Assembly: GCF_018271975.1 (NCBI RefSeq) | Contig: NZ_JAGUCN010000008.1 | Span: 145,019-209,018, forward strand | Source: Carboxylicivirga mesophila | Lineage (GTDB): Bacteria > Bacteroidota > Bacteroidia > Bacteroidales > Marinilabiliaceae | Direction of reading: 5' to 3' | DNA length: 64,000 nucleotides | In this document: piece by piece, positions 36,445-44,080 of the stretch | Numbering within the stretch: the stretch's first letter is position 1 | Layout: every line of letters starts with the position of its first letter | Made by a program: the position numbers and the translations under genes | Notes under the pieces: generated by a model | Databases searched by the model: none | What the model was told of the DNA's origin: nothing | The model's input: the letters and a program-made list of their open reading frames with translations, nothing else

Positions 36445-38523
36445 ATGTTGTCTGATCTTAACCTCTTTTTTAAAAAATCTCCTTTTGTAAGGTTTGTATT
36501 GCCAGTAATGCTGGGGATTTTTTTGTCGTTTCGGGTCATTTTATTTGCAGATGTCTATATATATCTGGCTATATCTTTTGTTGTACTCTACTGTTTACTG
36601 ATATTATGGCAGAAACAAACGGCGATATACCGGTATCGCTTCCTGACTGGAATTACCGGGTTTGTTATGCTCCTGACTCTATCTATTGTATATGCCCAGT
36701 TAAGACAACCTGTTACCTTTTCAACAAATTCGGACGCCCAGGTAAAATTGCACATTATTGAATCCATTGGCTCCACCGAACAGAATCTCAAATTCGAAGC
36801 CTATTTCAGTGGAAGCAGTTCAGATAGCATAAGCTACCTTGAAAGGCAACGAGGCATTGTTTACATGCCCAAATCAATTATTAAGCATCAGCCGGATGTG
36901 GATATGTATATGTTTGCCACCGGCCGGTTTATCCCCTTCTCAGAGCCCAATAGTCAATTTGATTTCAACTATAGCAACTATTTGCGCAATCAGCGCATTG
37001 CCTTTCGTTTAATTGTGAGCGAATATCAACTCATTGAAGATAAAAGTGGCTTACTTCATCCTGTTATATTGAGTGCCAGGCTGAAGGCCTTCCTTCGGGA
37101 TAAATATCAGGAAGCTGGCCTTAATGAAACTCAACTTGCTATACTTAATGCATTGTTTTTGGGCGATAAAAGTTTGCTAAGCTACGAACAGAAAAGTGCT
37201 TTTTCAGATGCCGGTGCCATGCATTTATTGGCTGTGAGTGGATTGCATGTTGGTATCATATACATGCTGCTAATGAGCATTGTATCTGTTTTCAGAGCAA
37301 GGAAATATAAACTGTTGACGGCACTGGTAGTTATCCTGTGTTTATGGTTTTATGCTGCTGTTACTGGTTTCTCACCATCAGTACTAAGGGCCAGTTTAAT
37401 GTTTACTATTCTGGAATTTGGGCGTATCTCAAAACGACAAACCGGCATTTTTAATTTGCTGGGCGCATCTATGTTTATCATCGTCATTATTGAGCCCCTT
37501 TCGATATTCAACATTGGTTTCTGGTTGAGTCACATAGCGGTGGCCTCCATTGTTTCTTTCTATCCTAAAATTAACAATTGGTTTCATTTCCGCTTTCCAC
37601 CATTTAAATGGGGATGGTCAATCATTGCAGTATCAATAGCTGCTCAGTTAGGTACATTGCCTATCGCCATTTATGCTTTTCACGAATTTCCACTTTATTT
37701 CATTGTAACCAACATTGTATTGATACCTGTTGTCACGCCAATTCTGGTGATGGCCGTAATAGCTGCTCTTTGTTCCTTTTCGATGTATATACTTCGACTT
37801 ATAGTGCCGGGCATGGGAAGTTTGCTGACTTTTATGAATGATACAGCACATTGGATTGATCAACTTCCATATTCAACTATTCAGCATTTATATGTCGAAG
37901 GCTGGCAGCTGCCATTGCTATATGGCAGTTTGATTCTGCTGCTCGTATATATTAATTATCGCTATTTAATGTATTTGAAATATTTGCTGGTACTTGGCAT
38001 TATCACCATAGTAACTATCCATGTGCGCAGTTATTATTTGCCTGAAGAAGTCTTGTATGTAGCTAAAATAAACGGTAAAAGTGTTGTCAATCATTTGGAT
38101 AAGCAGAGTAACACTATTTATACCAATGTGCCATTAAGTGAGAAAGAGATTGAGTTTGCATTTAATGGTCTATGGGCTTACTGTAATGCGCCTGTTTCAT
38201 ATACGGTCAGGCAGGTTGAGGATAAACCGAATGCTTCGCCAATTGTTAGTTTAATAGGAGGTAAGGCCTTGGTAATATTGCCCGAAGGAGCCAAGTGGAG
38301 CTGTAAACTGGAACATCGCAAAGTTGATTACCTTGTTTTAATGGGAAAACCTGAGATTGACTTCAAGGAAGTAAGAAGTACGATGCGGGTTGGACAAGTG
38401 GTTATACCGAACGGTTGGAAATGGTACCAAAAGAAATGGTTCGATGGCTATGATGAACATATTGAAAACCTGCATGATGTATCGGAAGACGGCGTCTTTT
38501 TAGTGGCTTTTAGAAACGATTAG
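36445..38523 (+). CDS. comEC: ComEC/Rec2-family DNA uptake membrane protein
   Basis: A 692-residue polytopic protein with an N-terminal membrane segment block, a DUF4131-like soluble domain (about 90-230), then the Competence domain: GDKSLLSYEQKSAFSDAGAMHLLAVSGLHVGIIY is its hallmark, with about eight more helices. It forms the channel for single-stranded DNA import across the inner membrane. The C-terminal metallo-beta-lactamase domain of Gram-positive ComEC is absent, as usual in Bacteroidota; the last 150 residues are a different soluble region. The ATG lies directly after a putative terminator. Confidence 0.88.
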   Translation: MLSDLNLFFKKSPFVRFVLPVMLGIFLSFRVILFADVYIYLAISFVVLYCLLILWQKQTAIYRYRFLTGITGFVMLLTLSIVYAQLRQPVTFSTNSDAQVKLHIIESIGSTEQNLKFEAYFSGSSSDSISYLERQRGIVYMPKSIIKHQPDVDMYMFATGRFIPFSEPNSQFDFNYSNYLRNQRIAFRLIVSEYQLIEDKSGLLHPVILSARLKAFLRDKYQEAGLNETQLAILNALFLGDKSLLSYEQKSAFSDAGAMHLLAVSGLHVGIIYMLLMSIVSVFRARKYKLLTALVVILCLWFYAAVTGFSPSVLRASLMFTILEFGRISKRQTGIFNLLGASMFIIVIIEPLSIFNIGFWLSHIAVASIVSFYPKINNWFHFRFPPFKWGWSIIAVSIAAQLGTLPIAIYAFHEFPLYFIVTNIVLIPVVTPILVMAVIAALCSFSMYILRLIVPGMGSLLTFMNDTAHWIDQLPYSTIQHLYVEGWQLPLLYGSLILLLVYINYRYLMYLKYLLVLGIITIVTIHVRSYYLPEEVLYVAKINGKSVVNHLDKQSNTIYTNVPLSEKEIEFAFNGLWAYCNAPVSYTVRQVEDKPNASPIVSLIGGKALVILPEGAKWSCKLEHRKVDYLVLMGKPEIDFKEVRSTMRVGQVVIPNGWKWYQKKWFDGYDEHIENLHDVSEDGVFLVAFRND

Positions 38524-38577
38524 TCATTTATGTCCATTTTTATTTGGAGGATTAGTAGTATTATCTATTAATTTGCG

Positions 38578-38600
38578 GTGTTTTTGCTCGACAAAAACAC
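38578..38600 (+). promoter_or_regulatory. perfect hairpin in the trkA leader
   Basis: A 9-bp perfect inverted repeat (gtgtttttg/caaaaacac) with a 5-nt loop ends 20 bp before the trkA ATG. No T-tract follows, so a terminator is less likely than a leader structure. A weak -7-like box (ttaatttg, 38568-38575) lies just ahead. Confidence 0.4.
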
Positions 38601-38620
38601 GTATAAAAGAACGGGTACTT

Positions 38621-39961
38621 ATGAGAATTTTTATTGCAGGTGCAGGGGAAGTCGGAACACATTTGGCTAAAATGCTATGTTCTGCCAATCATGATGTTAT
38701 ATTGATGGATGAAGAAGAGGAGAAGCTCAAGCAAATTGATGCTCACTTCGACTTAATGACCATTGTAGGTAGTATCTCATCCATTGAGGATCTGCGAGAA
38801 GCCAATGTAAAATCATGTGATTTGTTTATTGCTGTACCACCATACCAGGATATGAGCATTTTGTCCTGCATTTTGGCTAAGCAGCTTGGTGCCAAAACCA
38901 CAGTGGCCCGTGTAAATAATCACGAGTACCTGATGGAGGAAAACAAGGAGTTCTTTGGTAAGTTGGGTATCGATGAGTTAATCTATCCTGAACAGCTGGC
39001 GGCCAAAGAAGTGTTTGCTTCGCTTAAGCAGGTGGGGACACGTCAGTTGTATGAGTTTACTGGCAGTAAGTTGGTTATGTTCGCCTTAAAGGTGCGCGAC
39101 AATGCCATTATCGTAAATAAGACGCTGGCTGAAATTTCTGCCATGTATGAAAAGCAGGAGTATAATATTGTGGCCATTAACCGCGATGGTGATACAATTA
39201 TTCCCCGTGGTAAAGAAACATTACAGCACAACGACCTGGTATATATTATAACCACCAAATCGGCTGTTAAGCAGGTAATGGAAGATGCCGGTAAGAAGCA
39301 GTTCGATATTAAAAACGTGATGATCCTTGGAGGTAGCCGGATAGGTAAGAAAGTGGCTCAGAAACTTGAAGGACAATATAGTATCAAGCTTATTGAAATA
39401 GATAAAGATAAGGCGGCACGATTGGCTGATGTATTGGCCGATACGCTGGTAATTAATGGTGATGGTCGTAACCTTGAGCTGCTAAAAGATGAAGGTATTA
39501 AAAAGATGGATGCTTTTGTGGCGGTGACCGGAAACTCAGAAGTAAATATCCTGGCTTGTCAGTTGGCTAAAAAAATGGGTGTTCGAAAAACGGTGGCTGA
39601 GGTAGAAAATATCGACTACATTGATTTGGCTGAGAATATTGGTATTGGTACTTTGGTGAATAAGAAGCTGATAGCGGCCAGCCACATCTATCGCTATACC
39701 TTACGTGCACATGTATCGCATGTAAAATGTCTGACAGCCACTGATGCTGAAGTACTGGAATTGATTGCGCAGCCTGATTCGAAGATTACAAAAGGGCCCT
39801 TACACAAATTAAGCTTGCCTAAGGATGTAAATATTGGTGGTGTAATACGCGGCGAATCGGCAATTATAGCCAGTGGTGAAACAGTAATTGAACCGCATGA
39901 TAAAGTGGTGTTGTTTGCGATGCCATCGAGCTTTGCCAAAATTGAAAAAATGTTTAGCTAA
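38621..39961 (+). CDS. trkA: Trk potassium uptake regulatory subunit TrkA
   Basis: A 446-residue cytoplasmic gating protein with two RCK units. Each begins with a NAD-binding Rossmann motif: IFIAGAGEVGTHLAKML at the N-terminus and VMILGGSRIGKKVAQKL at about 230. Each is followed by a TrkA_C domain. ATG 38621 starts exactly at the first Rossmann strand, so an upstream in-frame start at 38573 is rejected. No trkH partner is seen in the window; the following gene encodes a small membrane protein. Confidence 0.92.
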   Translation: MRIFIAGAGEVGTHLAKMLCSANHDVILMDEEEEKLKQIDAHFDLMTIVGSISSIEDLREANVKSCDLFIAVPPYQDMSILSCILAKQLGAKTTVARVNNHEYLMEENKEFFGKLGIDELIYPEQLAAKEVFASLKQVGTRQLYEFTGSKLVMFALKVRDNAIIVNKTLAEISAMYEKQEYNIVAINRDGDTIIPRGKETLQHNDLVYIITTKSAVKQVMEDAGKKQFDIKNVMILGGSRIGKKVAQKLEGQYSIKLIEIDKDKAARLADVLADTLVINGDGRNLELLKDEGIKKMDAFVAVTGNSEVNILACQLAKKMGVRKTVAEVENIDYIDLAENIGIGTLVNKKLIAASHIYRYTLRAHVSHVKCLTATDAEVLELIAQPDSKITKGPLHKLSLPKDVNIGGVIRGESAIIASGETVIEPHDKVVLFAMPSSFAKIEKMFS

Positions 39962-39972
39962 TTGCTGCAGAT

Positions 39973-40200
39973 ATGAACAAGGATATATTGTTTTACCTTA
40001 TGATTGGTGTTGGAGCGCTTATTTTTATGGCATCACTCACCAACTGGGAATGGTTTTTTAAACAAAGGAGAGCACAAACCATCATTAAGCTGATGGGACG
40101 CAATGGTGCGCGTATCTTTTATGCTATTTTGGGTGCTTTCTTTGCGGCTTTTGGCTGGATGGTGCTATCAGGACGAATTGACATCGGCTCTTTATTCTGA
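39973..40200 (+). CDS. small two-helix membrane protein, Imm17-like
   Basis: A 75-residue protein with two transmembrane helices (ILFYLMIGVGALIFMASLT and ARIFYAILGAFFAAFGWMVL) separated by a basic loop with LMGRNGARIFY. That loop resembles small Bacteroidota proteins of the Imm17 family, named as predicted toxin immunity proteins. No toxin gene is near, and the position 11 bp after trkA suggests instead a membrane partner or an unrelated passenger. The function is not known. Confidence 0.55.
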   Translation: MNKDILFYLMIGVGALIFMASLTNWEWFFKQRRAQTIIKLMGRNGARIFYAILGAFFAAFGWMVLSGRIDIGSLF

Positions 40201-40216
40201 TTTTTTCCAAACAACT

Positions 40217-40245
40217 TGTAACATTTCTTTTCTATCTTGTATCTC
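40217..40245 (+). promoter_or_regulatory. ECF-sigma-type promoter
   Basis: TGTAACATTT (from 40217) lies 16 bp (measured from the GTAAC end) before GTATCT (40239-40244). This pair resembles the promoters that Bacteroidota ECF sigma factors use for their own operons. It lies ahead of the DUF6249-like gene, the ECF sigma factor and the anti-sigma-like gene, so self-regulation is likely. Confidence 0.5.
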
Positions 40246-40271
40246 AGCAGAGAAACAAAATACAATTGATT

Positions 40272-40640
40272 ATGGAAGATGTTACAATAATGTTTGGCTG
40301 GCTGGGCTTTTTTGCCGCTGCTTTTTTCTCATGGTATTATTATCTGCAGGCACGCACCAAAGAACGAACACTGTTAATTGAAAAAGGAGCCGATGCCAGC
40401 AATTTCTATGCTAAAAAGCCTGAAAGAAGAGGTTTTCGTTTTTCGTTTCCCTGGCTAAAAATTGGCTTATTACTTGTAGGAATAGCCTTTGGGTTGATGT
40501 TTGGTTTTGTGTTCACCCACGCTATCTTTCCAAATTCCTTAGGACGCATTGATGAGCCGTTTGTTTTTGGTTCTACAGTGATGTTTGGCGGATTAGGTAT
40601 GATACTGGCCCATTTTACTGAGGAAAAGAGAGACCAGTAG
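40272..40640 (+). CDS. DUF6249-like membrane protein
   Basis: A 122-residue protein starting at ATG 40272 (a TTG at 40266 is ignored). Helices are VTIMFGWLGFFAAAFFSWYYYL, LKIGLLLVGIAFGLMFGFVF and FGSTVMFGGLGMILAHF, with a basic loop ERTLLIEKGAD after the first. This pattern matches a small DUF common just ahead of ECF sigma genes in Bacteroidota. The stop shares one base with the sigma-factor start. It may take part in sensing, but no function is known. Confidence 0.65.
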   Translation: MEDVTIMFGWLGFFAAAFFSWYYYLQARTKERTLLIEKGADASNFYAKKPERRGFRFSFPWLKIGLLLVGIAFGLMFGFVFTHAIFPNSLGRIDEPFVFGSTVMFGGLGMILAHFTEEKRDQ

Positions 40641-41191
40641 TGGAAGAGCTTTACATCAAAAAAGTAATTGAAGGCGATGAGCAGGGATACCGTTATTTTA
40701 TAAGGCGTTACCAGGACATGGCCTTCTCTATTGCTATTTCTGTTGTAAAAGATGAGTTCTTGGCTGAGGAGGTGGTGCAGGAGGCTTTTATGAAAGCCTT
40801 TGAAAAGATGCCGGCTTTTAAACAGCAATCGAAGTTTAGTACCTGGTTTTATCGCATCATTGTCAACAAAGCATTCAGACAATTGGATAAAGAAAAAAAG
40901 TGGAAGAACGAGCCCTTGGTGGCTATTGAGGATGCCATTGAAACGATAGCGATTGACCAGTTGGAGAGTGATGAGCGTAAGTACTTTATTAATGAAACAC
41001 TGAAAGTGATGACGCCAAACGAGAGCCTTGCTCTTCGTTTGTTTTACCTGGAGGAGTTGTCGTTAAATGAGGTTGGCGATATTACTGGGTGGTCGGCCAG
41101 TAAGGTGAAAGTCGTTATACATCGAGCCAGAAAGAGTTTTTACTCTCATCTGAATGCCATACTGAAGAAGGAATCGAGATTGATAATCTGA
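40640..41191 (+). CDS. ECF-family RNA polymerase sigma factor
   Basis: A 183-residue group 4 sigma factor. Region 2 is present (YRYFIRRYQDMAFSIAISVV..AEEVVQEAFMKAFEKM..STWFYRIIVNKAFRQLDKEKK), and region 4 follows with an HTH (LNEVGDITGWSASKVKVVIHRARKSFYSHL). The start is GTG 40640, overlapping the upstream stop. The next gene encodes a two-helix membrane protein that probably acts as its anti-sigma factor. An ECF-type promoter precedes the operon. Confidence 0.9.
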   Translation: MEELYIKKVIEGDEQGYRYFIRRYQDMAFSIAISVVKDEFLAEEVVQEAFMKAFEKMPAFKQQSKFSTWFYRIIVNKAFRQLDKEKKWKNEPLVAIEDAIETIAIDQLESDERKYFINETLKVMTPNESLALRLFYLEELSLNEVGDITGWSASKVKVVIHRARKSFYSHLNAILKKESRLII

Positions 41192-41207
41192 TAATACTTA
41201 AGATGTG

Positions 41208-41558
41208 ATGGAAGAGTTGAATGATCGTAAATTAAAATCACTGCTAAAAGATAGTCGGGTCGAAATGCCTTTCTCAGACTTTGAGACTAAACTGATGACT
41301 CGTGTAAAATCTGAGTTGCATGGGCGTCGGTCTGTAGTAAAAAGTATTCGCCTGTCGTGGTTATTTTTTGTATTAGGTGCTTTCTTCGGCCTTGTACTGA
41401 ATATTCTGCTACCGTGGATGCCCTTTGAACTGGCGGGTATCAGCCTTCATTTTATCAAATACCCCATATTGCTTATTACTTTGGTGGTTATTATCTGGCA
41501 ACTGGATGAAATGATAAGACTCACACTAAGGCATAAAAGGCAGAAACGCCTTAGTTAG
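41208..41558 (+). CDS. probable anti-sigma factor or membrane partner
   Basis: A 116-residue protein with a soluble N-terminal region of about 40 residues (LLKDSRVEMPFSDFETKLMTRVKSEL) and two transmembrane helices. Genes in this position after an ECF sigma factor often encode a membrane anti-sigma factor; the zinc-binding H-x3-C-x2-C motif is absent, so it is not a ZAS type. ATG 41208 is preferred over the GTG at 41205. The 3' end overlaps the convergent kinase gene by 8 bp, with a ctaaggc/gccttag inverted repeat there (41526-41554). Confidence 0.6.
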   Translation: MEELNDRKLKSLLKDSRVEMPFSDFETKLMTRVKSELHGRRSVVKSIRLSWLFFVLGAFFGLVLNILLPWMPFELAGISLHFIKYPILLITLVVIIWQLDEMIRLTLRHKRQKRLS

Positions 41559-43989
41559 TGTCATGTGGATGGGTAAAATAAAATTTTGATCCAACACCAG
41601 GTGTGCTTTCAACATGAATTTTGCCACCCAGCAGTTCAACTAAATTTTTGGCAATCGAAAGCCCCAGCCCTGTTCCGCCCAGGTTGGCGCCAAAGCGTTC
41701 CTCTTCTCTGAAAAATCGGTCAAAAATCTGAGAAACGCGTTCTTTCTTTATACCCACACCTGTATCTTTCACATAAAAGATGAGCGATTTATCATTTTTC
41801 GAGAGACAAACTCCGAATTCAATGGTGCCTTTCTCAGTAAATTTAACAGCATTTTCAAGCAGGTTAGTCAGTATCTGCCGTAGGCGGGTTACATCCGTAT
41901 TAATTACAAGTTGTTGTTCGTTTAGTTCTGGTCCAATGCAATAGGTACAGTTCAGGTTTTCTTTGGCAAGGCGCTTAATTCGGAGTTGGAATATTTCCAG
42001 CAGGTGTTCAAACAGTTGTTTAATGCAAACTTCTGCCTTAACAATTTTTAGCTGTGAAGCCTCTATCTTTGATATATCAATAATATCAGAAATAATGCGT
42101 AGAAGCTGTTGCGAATTTTCCTCAATAATATTCAGGTAGCGTTCCCTTTCATGAATGTTGATAGACTGGTCCTTGAGTAAATCAGTGAATCCCACAATAC
42201 CATTCATCGGTGTTCTGATTTCGTGACTCATATTGGACAGAAACGCCGTTTTTAGGCGGTCACTCTCTTCGGCTTTAAATTTAGCTTTCTTTAATTCGTC
42301 ATTAATGCCTTTAAGTATCTCATTTTGCTGGCGTAGCAACACCTCTTTATACCTGAGTTCGTCAGTTGTTCTTCTCAGGTCGGTTACATCAATCAGCGAC
42401 ACAATGATTTTACTCCATGATTGCTCATAGCCGTACGGAATTTTAACGGTTACCGAAACGTGAATTTTATTCCCTTTAAAGGTGATGTGTTCCGACTCTG
42501 TTTCGTACTGGTTTTTACCATTGTAAAAGGCGATAAGTTCTTCTGCAAAATCATCAAGGGCTTCATCGGCAAATACCTTATGGATGTTGTTTAGAATAAA
42601 GTCTTTGTTGGCCGCCTCCATGTACTGAACCGTGGCTTTGTTGATATTATTGATTTTAACACTTAACGAACACTGGCGCACAAAATCCCGGTTTTCTCGT
42701 ATGTATTTTTCGACATCCTTTACGCCACTTTTGTATAAATCATCCAGCAGTTTTTTTGTCTCACTAAAGTCCTCCTCCCAAAGCGAGATGGGCGAATCTT
42801 CAAACAGTAGTTTGAATCGTTCTTCGCTTAAGGTTAGGTCGGTGTGCATCAATTGCCGGCGGCTTATCTCCTTTTTTAAATTCTCATTGGCGTCTGACAG
42901 GTCGAGTGTGCGCTGCAGCACGGCCTTCTTTAGTCGACGATTAAAGAGGAAGAACACCAGGAGGGTGAGTAGGGATATGATGACGATGCCCAGCAGTATA
43001 TACAGCACTTCTTTAATTCGCCGGTTATTTAATATCTGGTAATCTTCATACAAAAAGCCGTCGATACTATAAAGAGGTTGCAGCAGGCCCATTTCAACAA
43101 AGGTATCGGCAATATAATTCCAGCGATCGGGATTCATATGACCCGGTTCAATTAGTTTGGGCATCACCAGGTCTTCCATGGTGAGGGCTTCATAGTTCAG
43201 GAAGCCCCTCGTCAGAGAAGGATTGTATTTGTTGATAATGATATCAATCAGTTCCTCTTTATTATCCATGGCATACACCCAACCTTCCATTGATGCCTTC
43301 AGGAATCTATCGGTCAGGTCTTTATTATTTTCTACCATCGACTGAGTAGTGAACAGGATATCGCCATACAAATCGATACCATAGGAGCGAGGCTTGAAAA
43401 TTAAGGGCTCAACACCCGCTTGCTCCAGGAAATAGGGAGCGTCGGTGATATAGGTGGATATCGCATCGGTATTGCCTTCAATTAAATCATTGATATACCC
43501 AATGGAACTGCCATAGATATAATTACTGTCTGGTACAGCTAGTTTATTTAATAAGGCTTTGGTAGAGGCTAAACCATTTAGACCGGATGATATACGTTTT
43601 GTTTTAAGATCTTCAATAAAACGGATACCTGTATCTTTTCGGCTCAATATTATTTCAGGCGAATGCTGAAAAATAGCCGCTAAAGCCACCACCGGAATAT
43701 TGTTGTTGCGCGTTATGATTAACCTTGCCGATTCAAGTCCATAATCGGCACGACCTGACATGACCTCATCCACAAAGTTAACAGAGGTGTTACCTTCTTT
43801 AACAATGACTTCTAATCCTTCTTTCTGATAAAATCCCTTTTCAATGGCAGCATAAAAGCCGGCAAACTGAAACTGATGACGCCATTTAAGCTGCAGCACA
43901 ACGGTATCTGCCTGCTGAGAGGCAAATAGTGTTAGGTGCATCATTAAAAGCGGTATTAGTGCAAAAAGCTTAAGGGCTCGTTTCATCAA
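41551..43989 (-). CDS. sensor histidine kinase with NMT1/THI5-like ligand-binding domain
   Basis: An 812-residue membrane kinase. A signal peptide (LFALIPLLMMHLTLFA) is followed by a periplasmic substrate-binding domain of the NMT1/THI5 type (about 28-310), beginning VVLQLKWRHQFQFAGFYAAIEKGFY. One transmembrane helix follows (VLYILLGIVIISLLTLLVFFLF), then a PAS-like region, a HisKA domain with SHEIRTPMNG (His589), and an HATPase domain with N-box, DTGVGI and GGTGLGLSI. No receiver domain is present, and no response regulator is adjacent. The ligand is unknown. The C-terminal end overlaps the preceding convergent gene. Confidence 0.85.
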   Translation of the reverse strand: MMKRALKLFALIPLLMMHLTLFASQQADTVVLQLKWRHQFQFAGFYAAIEKGFYQKEGLEVIVKEGNTSVNFVDEVMSGRADYGLESARLIITRNNNIPVVALAAIFQHSPEIILSRKDTGIRFIEDLKTKRISSGLNGLASTKALLNKLAVPDSNYIYGSSIGYINDLIEGNTDAISTYITDAPYFLEQAGVEPLIFKPRSYGIDLYGDILFTTQSMVENNKDLTDRFLKASMEGWVYAMDNKEELIDIIINKYNPSLTRGFLNYEALTMEDLVMPKLIEPGHMNPDRWNYIADTFVEMGLLQPLYSIDGFLYEDYQILNNRRIKEVLYILLGIVIISLLTLLVFFLFNRRLKKAVLQRTLDLSDANENLKKEISRRQLMHTDLTLSEERFKLLFEDSPISLWEEDFSETKKLLDDLYKSGVKDVEKYIRENRDFVRQCSLSVKINNINKATVQYMEAANKDFILNNIHKVFADEALDDFAEELIAFYNGKNQYETESEHITFKGNKIHVSVTVKIPYGYEQSWSKIIVSLIDVTDLRRTTDELRYKEVLLRQQNEILKGINDELKKAKFKAEESDRLKTAFLSNMSHEIRTPMNGIVGFTDLLKDQSINIHERERYLNIIEENSQQLLRIISDIIDISKIEASQLKIVKAEVCIKQLFEHLLEIFQLRIKRLAKENLNCTYCIGPELNEQQLVINTDVTRLRQILTNLLENAVKFTEKGTIEFGVCLSKNDKSLIFYVKDTGVGIKKERVSQIFDRFFREEERFGANLGGTGLGLSIAKNLVELLGGKIHVESTPGVGSKFYFTHPHDTN

Positions 43990-44080
43990 AAAGAGACTGG
44001 TTATTCGACGTCTGAATATACAATCTTTTTTTGAGCCTTAAAAATATGCATTGATTGGCCGTAAAACCGCAGGCGATTGA

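Noticed and set aside
39973..40200. Toxin-immunity pair
   Set aside because: The small protein resembles Imm17, but no toxin gene or polymorphic toxin tail is found around it.
40406..40882. 158-codon open frame on the minus strand
   Set aside because: It is antisense to the DUF6249-like gene and the sigma factor; both are better supported.
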